DNA from: Stictocephala bisonia
Lineage: Eukaryota; Arthropoda; Insecta; Hemiptera; Membracidae
DNA: 64,000 bases
Reading direction: 5' to 3'
Assembly (NCBI GenBank): GCA_035578905.1
Contig: JAQJVL010000047.1
Location: 1,029,111 to 1,093,110, forward strand
Shown: positions 35,520-47,157 of the stretch, piece after piece
How the letters are laid out: every line of letters starts with the position of its first letter
How positions within the stretch are numbered: position 1 is the first letter of the stretch
Made by a program: the position numbers and the translations under genes
The notes under the pieces: generated by a model
Seen by the model: only the letters and a program-made list of their open reading frames with translations
The model's database searches: none
What the model was told of the DNA's origin: nothing

Positions 35520-36900
35520 GTCAGTCAACGGTATTTTGAATTTATTCTTATAATTATGAAAATCAGTGGTGAAAGAAAGTTTTGCAAGGGCTAAACAATT
35601 TGATTTTGAAGTTGATCAGTTACAAAGTTGGATAACGCCCAAATTCTTAAAATAAGGCCTATGAGCTCAATCCCAATCAAAGTCACAGAGAATTTTGAAA
35701 GGTATCAGGAAATAACCACCAGCTGTTCATTTGTCATTGTTAATGACACTTTCTAAGGAAAAGTCGGTAATATATTCGTTCATTCACAGTCATTAAACTC
35801 ATTAGAAATACCTGTTCACCCCACATATTTCCAATAGTAAATATATAGCAGAAAAAATATGAAAAATAATTAAATGTAAAAAAAATTCCACACATTTTCA
35901 AATAAAACAATATCAAATATCAATAGTAGACATGTCAATAAACATTGTAAGAATGATTAAGGTATTTTACATTTTTGAAAGCCATGATATAAATTTTAAT
36001 TTAAGTATCCAATTTATGTTTCTGAGAATTTTAAATGTGAAAAATTCCTACACAAACCGTACAACTTAGTTAATACATAAACAGTTAAATATAAATTAAA
36101 ATGTTAAATTAAGTTATTACTACGTGACTAAAGATTTGAAAATCTACAAAGTATACGTTACAATGTTATTTATTAATACAGCCATTCTAACGACAAAGTT
36201 CATCTATTTAAATAATTTATAATGCGTTTTCTACAATGTTGTGAATTTATTGAAAACTACACACATTAATTTGATCTTATAGCATTCATTTGTTCTACAT
36301 ACATTTATTTATTTATCTTTCCTCTGTTGTACGTTTTCTTTAATATACATGGTATTTTGCACAACCTGTTATGTTACAAAAATGTATATCTAAAGCCAGT
36401 CTCACATCCTCCCACAGCTCTCCCCATCTCCATAGACTCCCATGCACATAGACGCCAATCCTCTAACAATCCCTGTCTACAGACAGTTCACACATCTACA
36501 GAGGCCAAAAAGAGTGACGCAAGACCCAATGGGAGCCGTACATACTCTAACATTCATGTAATACTGTCTTTCGTAGACTAAAATATGTACAGTATATTTT
36601 GGACATTTATCATGTTCATTGGCTCGGCATTACAATCAATAATATGTGTCATAGCTACCACCACGTAAAGAGTTTAAAAGCCATGATTATTTTTATATTA
36701 AGATATAATATATATTCAGAATCTTAAGGAGTTTATTAATAAAAATATTAAGTAAACTGTCCTTATATGCAAAGCTTATATGATTTATGTTTTTAGTATA
36801 AGTAAAAATCGTACATCTATAAATTAGTGATTTAAATCACACGTACATAATCAGTTCATCTGAAAATATGTGGCAGTGTTACTTGAATTATCATATATAC
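35520..36900. other. AT-rich intergenic DNA
   Basis: The 84-codon plus frame at 36327-36581 lies in a C-rich patch (36410-36530) but has no motif. No gene is supported. Confidence 0.45.
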
Positions 36901-36902
36901 CT

Positions 36903-37145
36903 GCCAGTGGCCTTGACCAGAGGGTTCCGACGTTATCGCAAGATAACAGAGTCAAGCAACATCGAGCGTGGCTGTCCCTGGGATGGGTGATCGTCTGAGC
37001 GATCCCGTCCTTACATGTAGCCCGCCTGCATAGTCAGTGGTGGTGGTTCGGAAGTCACCCTTTAAGCCGTTGGCGCCCAGTTTAAGTGTTAGAGAGAGCT
37101 TCTTAGCCCTAACTTCACCTGGTAAAATAAGACGATCTTTAACTT
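36903..37145 (+). mobile_element. 5S-rRNA-related SINE
   Basis: GTCAAGCAACATCGAGCGTG followed by GGATGGGTGATCGTCTGAGC (36951-37000) aligns with the conserved centre of 5S rRNA (TTAAGCARCGTCGRGC ... GGATGGGTGACCGCCTGGG), which holds the internal promoter. The downstream body (CCCGTCCTTACATGTAGCCC, GTGGTGGTTCGGAAGTCACC, TTCTTAGCCCTAACTTCACC) is not 5S. A functional 5S gene is excluded because the 5' half is replaced and the 3' helix is absent. Such 5S-headed SINEs (SINE3 type) use polymerase III. Confidence 0.55.
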
Positions 37146-37622
37146 TTAATGAAGTACATGTAAAAAGAAGACAATTCTAAGATTCAGTTAGATAATACCA
37201 TAAATCAATAATTGAACTTGTTCTATTTGTGGCATTACGTAATATCTACATTAGTTACCGATTACTCTCGATAGATAAAAAAATGCCTTTCACATCATGG
37301 ATTAATACAAACTACAAAAAATGAAATCCAATATTTCTAGATATAATATCCGATAACCTCAACAAAATTAAGAATAACACTTAATAAGAATCTACATACA
37401 GTATGTATGATTCTCATGACGTATGAACTGGTTTGACAATAAATGTATGTACGTGGTGGGGATAAAACGACTGGCTATAGACGTACTGTCTGTAATGATA
37501 GTGAATGGGCCCTCCCCATGTTATGCATCTATTAATTATTTAGTATCTACAAATTCCTCACAAGGTTAGTGGACTTTTGTAGATGAGTGACTTTGTATGG
37601 AATATGATGGAGAAGAAAATAG
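37146..37622. other. Intergenic DNA
   Basis: No feature is recognised between the 5S-like SINE and the Penelope-like foldback. Confidence 0.45.
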
Positions 37623-37959
37623 ATTGTAAGAGAAAATCACTTACTTATTCCGTCGTACAGCTCCTGTGTGAATAGTATATTCAGAACATGTTTCACCGTA
37701 AGTACGGCATCCTCAGCTGGTCATCTAGTGAAGATCAATCCACCTAATAGGTTTAGTCACAAGTTAAAATTACACAAACACAAAGTACATATACATAATC
37801 AATACATTTAAACTCGCACGGATGAACACTAACGACGGGCCAGTCATGACTGTAACGCATCACTTTGTCTGCAGTACTGGACGAGACAAGTCGTTGTGCT
37901 AACCAGGCGTGTTCTTGTTGTTATCAGTTTGGCAGAATATATGTTGTACATTCGGACAA

Positions 37960-38232
37960 CATATATTTGATCACAATCATTCGCTTGAGGCAATGGACAA
38001 TAGTTTGGATATCTTACATGTATGCAGTAAATGAAGAAAGATGGACACGCTTGAAGAATTCGAGATTTACAAAGCATTTAAAAATAACAATATTAACGAA
38101 TTCATCATAAATGATAAGCTACAATTTAATTCAAATGTAATCTTCAATGGCCTCATTAATGGATTTAACTCAAGTCACCACAGATCAGCTGTTCTCTGCC
38201 AAACTGATAACAACAAGAACACGCCTGGTTAG
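37960..38232 (+). pseudogene. Penelope-like reverse transcriptase/GIY-YIG protein, C-terminal fragment
   Basis: The plus strand reads HIFDHNHSLEAMDNSLDILH, VCSK, a TGA stop, RKMDTLEEFEIYKAFKNNNI and NEFIINDKLQFNS, ending at 38232. The HxxxxxHS...A, then LE..EIYK, then NE order is that of the GIY-YIG endonuclease tail of Penelope-like proteins. The glutamate in LEEFEI would be the conserved catalytic-region residue. In intact elements this domain is fused behind a telomerase-like reverse transcriptase and nicks DNA for target priming. Here the reverse transcriptase is absent and one in-frame stop is present, so it is dead. Confidence 0.65.
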
Positions 38233-38410
38233 CACAACGACTTGTCTCGTCCAGTACTGCAGACAAAGTGATGCGTTACAGTCATGACTGGCCCGTCGTT
38301 AGTGTTCATCCGTGCGAGTTTAAATGTATTGATTATGTATATGTACTTTGTGTTTGTGTAATTTTATCTTGTGACTAAACCTATTAGGTGGATTGATCTT
38401 CACTCGATGA

Positions 38411-38441
38411 CCAGCTGAGGATGCCGTACTTACGGTGAAAC
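38411..38441 (+). ncRNA. Hammerhead-ribozyme-like core in Penelope 3' region
   Basis: CTGAGGA (38415-38421) matches the CUGANGA core box. A short hairpin with CCGT...ACGG follows, then GAAAC (38437-38441). This is the order of the conserved half of a hammerhead, a motif reported from Penelope-like elements. An inverted copy lies in the left arm (about 37690-37720). There is one extra unpaired T after the first box, and I could not find a convincing stem I partner or cleavage triplet. Activity is unproven. Confidence 0.35.
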
Positions 38442-38508
38442 ATGTTCTGAATATACTATTCACACAGGAGCTGTACGACGGAATAAGTAAGTGATTTTCT
38501 CTTACAAT

Positions 38509-38959
38509 TTGATTGAACAGCTCAGGGGCTAAATAATGTATATGAAAAAAGAAAATAGAGCTTTAAAGATGGCGATAAAGAAAAACAGATTTCCATTAGG
38601 TGCTTGATTAATTATTTTCAACAATTAATTATAGATTTTGAAGGAAATAACACTTTACAATGACATACCAGAGTATTTAAAATAGTGTTGCGATCATAAT
38701 CTTCCGTTGTTATTTATAAGTCCAAACATTGATTAGGCATATAAAATAATTTTAAATTGTTAATCGTGTATTTTTAACTCTAGCTGTCATCAATACCACA
38801 TCATAGACAGTTCCATGGCTATTATACTACTGCGAATAAACAAATACGACTCGATACGATACAGGCACTCTACTTTATATTTTGTCGTGTGTAGGTCGAG
38901 TAATAGAGGGCAATAAGAGGTCGTACAAAAACGCCACTATGTGGCAGACATTCACAGCA
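38509..38959. other. AT-rich intergenic DNA
   Basis: Nothing is recognised in this stretch. Confidence 0.45.
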
Positions 38960-39150
38960 CTCAATGTAGTATATTATTAATATATATTATGAATTAATAA
39001 AATCTAAACTGAGTACCCTTAAAACATTTTTAAACAATTATATCAGATACACTTGAAAATGACACCAAAGTCGAAATATGTCATGTTATGATTTAAATAA
39101 AAACGTTTTAAGGGTACTCAGTATATATAATTCATTCATAGTAATACGAG
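38960..39150. mobile_element. Small inverted-repeat element with Penelope-like hairpin
   Basis: ACTGAGTACCCTTAAAAC (39008-39025) and its complement GTTTTAAGGGTACTCAGT (39105-39122) form terminal inverted repeats, with weaker symmetry extending outward (TATTATGAATTA / TAATTCATTCATAGTA). The centre holds TTGAAAATGAC...GTCGAAATATGTC (39053-39082), a TGAARATG-hairpin-GAAAC-like pattern seen in Penelope terminal regions. It is non-coding. Confidence 0.5.
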
Positions 39151-39504
39151 TACGTAAGTACCGCTATTTGTTATGTGATATTACTATTACTATATAATTA
39201 ATATAAACTTGAAAATGGACAACTATTAATTTGAAACTCTTGTCCATTGTCACTCCCAAGACTTATTTCACACGACGATTCAGGAAATCATACCTAGCAT
39301 TCGGTCATCTGATGAGTAACGTTTTAACATTTTTTGAGGTTTAATTTAGATTAAAGTTTTTTTTAATAGGAACATAAAATTATGCACGTACAATGCATTT
39401 AGGATTCCAGCATACCCTTATTGGTTGTAAAGAGTTATAAATCATGTCATGTACCTCTTTAAAGCCAAGTATACAATTATCTATGAAGGATGTTTTTAAA
39501 GTAT

Positions 39505-39582
39505 TTTTTTAAGTAGAGGCCTATCTTATATTTAATTAGAGGCCTATCTTATTTTTAAGTAGAGGCCTATCTTATTTTTAAT
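39505..39582 (+). repeat. Short tandem repeat, about 27-bp unit, 3 units
   Basis: TAAGTAGAGGCCTATCTTAT with an AT filler occurs three times. Confidence 0.75.
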
Positions 39583-42290
39583 CTTACCTTGACCTTTCCA
39601 CATTAAATCTGTGTGTAGAACATATGCAGAGTAAAGGCGAGAACCAGTGTGGCCTATAGTATAGTACAAGGTGAATATTAACGATAAAATCCTCTAGTCA
39701 AGGCCCCTGCACTATCTCCAACAGTCTCAAAGTTCTGATAAACCGGTTATCCCAACGGACATTCATTATTTAAATTTAAATTTTGATAAGTATAAATTGT
39801 AAGTATTTAAAAGTTATAATTGTATGAAACATTCCAAAATTGCAGCCAATCATATTCCACAAAAAATAATCAACTGCTATTTGGAGAGGCAAAATAGAGT
39901 GTAGAAAAAAAGACATTGTTATAGTTGGTAGTTTTTATTTTACTAGTTGAGCCCATTTAAAATCCACTCACCCTCATCATTCAGGAGTTTTAAAGATTTT
40001 CCCAAGACATTTTGAATGTTCCAATGTCTAAGATATTTTGACGTAAAACCGAATGGAAGCTCCATGTAAAATTTTAAAAGGGGAAAAATAGCTTTTGCTC
40101 TACAATCACTCGAAAAGTCGTTGAATACGACTTGGTTCCGGATATTTACGAGACACCTTATTACGTTGCGCTCTGATCTGTAATAACTGGGGGGGGGGGA
40201 TCCTGATCAGCCGTTCTCTGTTAGTAACCAGGATTCTATAGAAACATTCATTATTGTCCTTGATCATTCGTCAACATGAATTAAATATCGTGGTATAATT
40301 TATAATTGGCACTTTAACACTATTGTGAGAAATAAACTTCTTGCAAAATGTTCTATAAATGACATATACTTATTCTGAAACTTTCGTTACAAACTTAGGG
40401 ATTCTGCCGTTGACCAAAAGAAGTCAAAACCTAACTGTAAGTAATGGTCTATCTCCCTTAATTTATCATCTGTATCTGTTTTTATTTAACAAAAAATCAT
40501 ATTTTCAAAATACTCAACCAAATTAAAAAAATTAAGTAAACTAACTATTTCATATAATTAGATGTTATAATGAAAAGAGTTTGGTGACGTTTGATTGGTT
40601 AATTTCAACATTACGGCCATTTATAATAAAAAAAGAAATAATTTCATTTAAGAGTTGCAAATTAACTGTTTAGACTGTTTAAAAACAAATTTAACGATGT
40701 ATTAAGTATTAATATCGAATATCACCAAATAACTGAATTCTTGCACTCGTTCTCAAACTACTTCATTAATATATGCAATTCAAATAAAGGCTTTACTCAA
40801 GATTGGTAAAATTATGTTGAGTATTTTAAAAATAAGATAAAAAAACAAGAAACAAAATAACCACGTGCAGATAGACAGTAAACGAAATGAGATAGACCAC
40901 TACTTAAATTTAGTTTTTGGCTCCTTTTGATCGATGGAACAGTATCCGAAAGCTTGTAGCGAGATTTTGAAACACCCTGTAGCTTTTCAATATTTATTCT
41001 TAAAGTATATGAGTTCATTTCTCTAGAATATTGGTGTTTCTACACACGTGGGTTAGGTAATGATAGAAAATAAACTATCTTTGATACACGCGATTACAGT
41101 AGGTTGTTTGCATAGCGGTCAATCACGTCTGTATCATGTGGAAACATGCGCGGCACCGTTCAGACAGCATCATACATGAGACATACAATACCCGGGACCA
41201 TTCATGGTATATATCGAGTCTCATATTTAAACAACCAAGAGTCGAATGTGCCGGCAGCACTCTGGCGGGTAAATATTCACGGCCATAAGACATGGTGCAA
41301 AGTAGGACCTCTTGACTCCACGAGTGTTTGGGCAAGGGAAGCCTGTCTGGCTAAACACTTAGAAACGTGATGGAGAATATCTCAGCTTAACTTTGCTGAA
41401 GTTATCAATTGTAATTTTAGACTGAGAAATTGGATTTGATTTTGTGTAGTTTGTGTTAGTCGATTATAGGAAAGGTATTTCGTTGTGTTGTTACTTGTGT
41501 TTTCTATTTCGAATTACTCTGCGTATGGTTTATTTTTGAAGTTATGAGGAATCGGAAACTTACGAAAATGTAATGCAACGTTATATATACTGTATGGTTT
41601 GTTTTCAGCTACCATTTATTGATAAACAAAATTCGGATTAAGATCCAAAAGTCATAGTATATATTAATAAAAATAAAATGTAAAGTGATGTCCTGTCACA
41701 AAACTAAATCCAATCCAACGGATCATTCAAGACCTGACTCACTGATTCTATTTATACTGGCTGGTCACTCCGTAAAACGGCGCAGGTGGCACTCTGTAAC
41801 TATGTAACTCAATGCTTGGATAGGCTCCCCGCAATCACATGACTGATCCCCATATATTTCTACAGTGCCAATCCCCATTTATATATTCTGTAGTTATTTT
41901 TGCTCATGTCAGTTCGGAACCGATTCAGCAGTGTCTATTCCCTAAGAGGGATGTTCATCCCACCCACTTACAGATATTGACGGATCGTTAATGAGGAACT
42001 TATTTCATCCATTAAAACTGTTCCACCCAGCTAGCTTGGGTTGATGTTGTTCGTCCACAGCTAATATTTAAAGCTGTACATATCCCCCGGGTACTTCTAA
42101 ATGAGCAACAAACTTCGTAGCTAGACGGTCATTAATTTGTGTTGTACATGATATGGCAGAAAAAACGCAAATAAAAAAATGTTATAAAACAAATAAATAA
42201 AAAATGATGTTTTAGTGTATTCATTTGATGAATAGGTTTTATATGCATTAAAATTATGTATATTTTTACATATAATCTTGGGAGGCTTTG
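39583..42290. other. Intergenic DNA
   Basis: No gene is supported across 2.7 kb. A poly-G run of about nine lies at 40190. A GC-richer patch at 41120-41370 has a 74-codon plus frame and a 70-codon minus frame, neither with recognisable motifs. Another mildly GC-rich patch lies at 41750-42080. Confidence 0.45.
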
Positions 42291-42334
42291 CCCTCCCACA
42301 CAATAGACACCTCTCCAGGAATACGAGCCCTGCC

Positions 42335-43205
42335 ACCCGTTCAAGGAAAACAACTAGACGAGCCCGCCCACCCACCCAAGGTCTACGACTGGACAAAACC
42401 TCCCACCACCCAAGGGACATGATGAATGAGCCCACCCACCCTCTACAGTGATATGACTGTTTCAGCCCTCCTGCCACACAAGAACTGTGACTGGACTAAA
42501 CCTCCCACCACCCAAGGGACACGAATGAATAAGCCCACCCACCTTCTCAAGTGACATGAATGTTTGAGCCCTCCCATCACCCAAGGGATCCGAATGAATG
42601 AGCCCACCCACCCTCTCAAGTGACATGACTGATTGAGCCCTCTCACCACCCAAGGGACACAAATGAATGAGTTAACCCACCCTCACCAGTAGCATGACTG
42701 TTTGAGCCCTTCCATCACCCAAGGACTACACTGGATAAAACCTCCCACCACCCAAGGGACTCGAATGAATGAGCCCAATCACCCTCTCAAGTGACATGAC
42801 TATTTGAGCCCTCTCCCCAAGGGACATGAATGAATGAGCCTACTCACCTCGTCCAGTGGCATAACTGTTTGAGCCCTCCAACCATCCAAGGGGCACGATT
42901 GAATGAGCCCACCCACCCTCTCCAGTGATATGACTGTTTGAGCCTTCCCATCACCCAAGGGACCCTAGTGAATGAGGCCACCCACCCTCTCAAGTGACAT
43001 GACTGTTTGAGCCCTCCCACCACCCAACGACTACGACTGGACGAAACCTCCCACCACCTAAGGGACACGAATGAATAAGCCCACCCACCCTCTCAAGTGA
43101 CAAGATATTTTGAGCCCTCCCACCACCCAAGGAACACAAATGAATAAGCCCACCTACCTTCTCCAGTGAAATGACTGTTTGAGCCCTCCCATCCACCCAA
43201 GGACC
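42335..43205 (-). repeat. Minisatellite, about 69-bp unit, roughly 12 units
   Basis: The plus-strand unit is CCCTCCCACCACCCAAGGGA, CACGAATGAATGAGCCCACC, CACCCTCTCAAGTGACATGA, CTGTTTGAG. Some units are hybrids in which GACTACGACTGGAC replaces the middle. The unit is a multiple of three and minus-strand peptides (GWVGSFIRVPWVVGG) stay open for up to 118 codons. There is no start context or splice support for coding. The proximal part of the 118-codon frame (42121-42330) runs into AT-rich DNA. Confidence 0.85.
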
Positions 43206-43209
43206 ATGA

Positions 43210-44640
43210 CTAAACGATTAAGTATAAGTTGTAAGCTCATTGACAACCAAAACATTTTAAATGAAATGTGATTAAAGTACGATTACATTTATAAACATCT
43301 ATCCACATCGAAACAGGGTTTGTTCTAATTTGATTGACATTAAATTAGTTTATAACAATTACAATCTCCATTCATCAGTTACATATTTTAATAATCACAT
43401 TTGATTTTTAACGAATATTTTCTACTTCGTTAGTTCAATTCAGCGGTATACCTAATTATTTTTAGTGCAACCAATCAAAATAGACATATTATTAAATGTA
43501 AATAAACTAGAATAAGCAGCATAGAATTTTTTTCCATGTTAAATTAATCAAGAGGTAATACATTTTATGCATTAAATACACGACTCTAGTGAAAAAACTA
43601 CGTCAAATTTGCTGTAAAATATACATTTTACTTAAAAATCAACTGTTTGTAAAGGTTTTATCAGTCATTAGACATGTAATAAAGACTCTTGCAATGAGAC
43701 ATTTTACTGAATAAACAATATGGCTACGAGACGTGTTTATATACCATACAACACAAACAAAATATGCCTGCATTATAGTTTGTTCTAAAACAAAGTTTCA
43801 AGGAAATATATACAGTGTTTATAATGAAAATGGCTTAACTTGTCTACTGATAAAGTGTTGTTTAACGTATCAAAATACTAAATGTAAATCCATGTACTTT
43901 TAATACATATTATGGTAAAAATAAATTTTACATATTTTAATAAGCTGTATTTGTTTGCATTGTTTATTTACTTACCGTATTTGCATACACAATTTCACTA
44001 TCAATGGTAAAACAACTATATCGTATTACGTACTGTTATAATGAGGAGTACATTTTCTAAATATCAAGTCAATTATTATTTTGTCAACGCATTTTTGTGT
44101 GAAACATTTTTGGTCTGTCAAGTGTTTTAGTAACTATTATAGGGCAGAGATTAAAAAAGAACATACTATTGTGACTCTCTGAACCCATGTCAATCATTAA
44201 CATAAATTTAATGACAATTCACACATTTTTTAATCTTACAAATAATATACCAACTGTGCACCACACTTACTCTTTATTCTAGAATAACACGTCAAAATAT
44301 TTGTGTATACCTATTAAATTTTAGTTTACACAAAATGAGGAAATAGTAATTCATTTCCCGAACTGAAAGTGTGTAACATGACATAGACTCATTGGCAAAT
44401 GTTGTATGATTAATGCGACCCTTTTGTAGTGTTGTCACTAGGAATAACAATATACCAATTCAATAGTTAATATACATTGGTTGGTGTTACAAGTCTTTGT
44501 ATACTTTCCACTTAACTTTCCAATAAAGCCCTGATTCCGAAATAGATTTATTACATCATAAATTAATCGTGACTGATCTACTAATCACTATTCGTGATTA
44601 TGTTCTTACGACACAAACATAACTAATTATGAAATCCAAG
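43210..44640. other. AT-rich intergenic DNA
   Basis: No gene, RNA or repeat is recognised over 1.4 kb. Confidence 0.5.
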
Positions 44641-44644
44641 AGAC

Positions 44645-44815
44645 TGCCGATCGGCCTCTGATGACAGAGACCGTACCGCGTGTCGTAGGTCGGGGGTTCA
44701 ACCTCAACCTGCAGCGTGGAGACCTATGCATTGCACACATGCAGTCATGTTCGGTTGACAATCATGCTTCTTGGTTTGTCATGCATGATGCTGTATGTCT
44801 GTATGAATGATTTAT
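44645..44815 (+). mobile_element. tRNA-like SINE candidate, family D
   Basis: GCCGATCGGCCTCTGATGAC is followed by GGTCGGGGGTTCAACCTCAA, where GGGTTCAACCTC is a B-box-like core. The body TGCATTGCACACATGCAGTC follows. Only one copy is present. A true tRNA is rejected because no cloverleaf can be drawn. Confidence 0.3.
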
Positions 44816-45009
44816 GAGTGGAAGGGATGTTGTTAGACACTCAATAGACACAAGGACGTACTTTCCTTATCTCATAAAGTCAAGGATGGACGGTTTTCAA
44901 TCAGTCGGAAACAGAGCAATTAATTACACGTATCTATTTGAAGCAACTCTAGTGGCATTCGTATAAAGGCAACACCATCATTAAAATGTCAACAGTTTTC
45001 CTACTTCCC

Positions 45010-46645
45010 GATACGCAAGAGGGAACAATCATACAGATCCACTGTGATACGCGAGAGGGAACAATCACACAGATCCACTGTGATACGCAAGAGGGAACAA
45101 TCATACAGATTCACTGTGATACGCAAGAGGGAACAATCATACAGATTCACTGTGATACGCAAGAGGAAACAATCATACAGATTCACTGTGATACGCAAGA
45201 GGGAACAATCATACAGATTCACTGTGATACGCAGGAGGGAACAATCATACAGATTCACTGTGATACGCAAGAGGGAACAATCATACAAGAGGGAACAATC
45301 ATACAGATTCACTGTGATACGCAAGAGGGAACAATCACACAGATCCACTGTGATACGCAAGAGGGAACAATCATACAGATCCACTGTGATACGCAAGAGG
45401 GAACAATCGTACAGATCCACTGTGATACGCGAGAGGGAACAATCGTACAGATCCACTGTGATACGCGAGAGGGAACAATCGTACAGATCCACTGTGATAC
45501 GCGAGAGGGAACAATCATACAGATTCACTGTGATACGCAAGAGGGAACAATCATACAGATCCACTGTGATACGCAAGAGGGAACAATCATACAGATCCAC
45601 TGTGATACGCGAGAGGAAACAATCATACAGATCCACTGTGATACGCGAGAGGGAACAATCATACAGATCCACTGTGATACGCGAGAGGGAACAATCACAC
45701 AGATCCACTGTGATACGCGAGAGGGAACAATCATACAGATCCACTGTGATACGCAAGAGGGAACAATCATACAGATCCACTGTGATACGCGAGAGGGAAC
45801 AATCATACAGATCCACTGTGATACGCGAGAGGGAACAATCATACAGATCCACTGTGATACGCGAGAGGGAACAATCATACAGATCCACTGTGATACGCGA
45901 GAGGGAACAATCATACAGATCCACTGTGATACGCGAGAGGGAACAATCATACAGATCACTGTGATACGCGAGAGGGAACAATCATACAGATCCACTGTGA
46001 TACGCGAGAGGGAACAATCATACAGATCCACTGTGATACGCGAGAGGGAACAATCATACAGATCCACTGTGATACGCGAGAGGGAACAATCATACAGATC
46101 CACTGTGATACGCGAGAGGGAACAATCATACAGATCCACTGTGATACGCGAGAGGGAACAATCATACAGATCCACTGTGATACGCGAGAGGGAACAATCA
46201 TACAGATCCACTGTGATACGCAAGAGGGAACAATCATACAGATCCACTGTGATACGCAAGAGGGAACAATCATACAGATCCACTGTGATACGCAAGAGGG
46301 AACAATCATACAGATCCACTGTGATACGCGAGAGGGAACAATCATACAGATCCACTGTGATACGCGAGAGGGAACAATCATACAGATCCACTGTGATACG
46401 CGAGAGGGAACAATCATACAGATCCACTGTGATACGCGAGAGGGAACAATCATACAGATTCACTGTGATACGCGAGAGGGAACAATCAATCCACTGTGAT
46501 ACCGAGAGGGAACAATCATACAGATCCACTGTGATACGCGAGAGGGAACAATCATACAGATTCACTGTGATACGCGAGAGGGAACAATCACACAGATCCA
46601 CTGTGATACGCAAAAGGGAAGAATCATAAATATTCACTGTGATAG
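45010..46645 (+). repeat. 36-bp satellite, about 45 units
   Basis: The unit is GATACGCRAGAGGGAACAAT followed by CATACAGATYCACTGT. Units differ mainly at CGAGAG versus CAAGAG (a CpG-decay type change) and ATCCAC versus ATTCAC. A partial 18-bp unit sits at about 45283 and a one-base deletion (ATCACTG) at about 45955 shifts frame. Since 36 is a multiple of three and the unit lacks stops in several frames, open frames of 547, 306, 370, 326 and 165 codons arise on both strands. None is likely to be a gene. Confidence 0.95.
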
Positions 46646-46785
46646 ATTGTGCTAATGAAAAACTAGTTTATCCAGATACAGTAACAATAAACAATTAATT
46701 GTAATTTCATTTTGTTTTTGGATGATCATTGATTATTGAGGAATTATACTTAGAAACCCACAATTATATACAGTTAAATTACAAA

Positions 46786-47110
46786 CCACCACCACATGTA
46801 TGATTGGGCGGGTGAGCTCGTTACCACGACGCCACTACAATTTTACTTGTGTGGGTGGGTGTGAGTGTCAGTACTAGTGTACGTGTATGGCTGGATGGGA
46901 GGGTCAGAACCAGTGTACGTGCATTGTTGGGTGGAGGGGTCACTAACATTGTACGGTATGGCTGGGTGAGAGGGTCAGAACCAGTGTACGAGCATTGTTG
47001 GGTGGAGGGGTCACTAACATTGTACGGTATGGCTGGGTGAGAGGGTCAGAACCAGTGTACGAGCATTGTTGGGTGGAGGGGTCACTAACATTGTACGGTA
47101 TGGCTGGGTA
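46786..47110 (+). repeat. G-rich minisatellite family, locus 3, with 70-bp dimer
   Basis: Three 70-bp dimer units (about 46901, 46971, 47041) combine GAACCAGTGTACGWGCATTG, TTGGGTGGAGGGGTCACTAA and CATTGTACGGTATGGCTGGG. The proximal part has single units like those at 12997. It lies between the 36-bp and 27-bp satellites. Confidence 0.8.
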
Positions 47111-47157
47111 TATGGTTAGGTAGGGAATATTACAGTTTCCTAGTTGGTAGTCTGCTA

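Larger units (their letters stand above)
37623..38508 (+). mobile_element. Penelope-like element 3' end inside a 314-bp inverted repeat
   Basis: The left arm 37623-37936 and right arm 38195-38508 are each 314 bp and differ at only about two positions (near 37728 and 37762). The 258-bp spacer carries the C-terminus of a Penelope-like protein, which reads into the right arm. The right arm is therefore the natural 3' end and the left arm an inverted copy of it. Penelope elements are known for such inverted partial copies and terminal repeats. The near identity points to recent formation. Termini are ATTGTAAGAG / CTCTTACAAT, and no target-site duplication is obvious. Confidence 0.75.

Noticed and set aside
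36948..37003. 5S rRNA gene
   Set aside because: Only the central promoter-like part resembles 5S. The 5' half and terminal helix are missing and the body is unrelated.
41123..41370. Overlapping 74- and 70-codon frames on opposite strands
   Set aside because: Neither has a motif, a signal peptide or a splice pattern, and the patch is only modestly GC-rich.
42121..43196. GWVGSFIRVPWVVGG repeat peptides as a secreted repetitive protein
   Set aside because: Several frames overlap, unit lengths vary, and the frames end in AT-rich DNA without start or splice context.
44645..44815. Functional tRNA gene
   Set aside because: Only a B-box-like word is convincing. No acceptor stem or cloverleaf could be drawn.
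44986..46629. 547-codon plus-strand open frame and 306-, 326-, 370- and 165-codon companions as a repetitive protein gene
   Set aside because: The unit is 36 bp without stops in several frames, so long frames appear on both strands. There is no unique N- or C-terminal domain and a one-base deletion changes the repeat peptide half-way.
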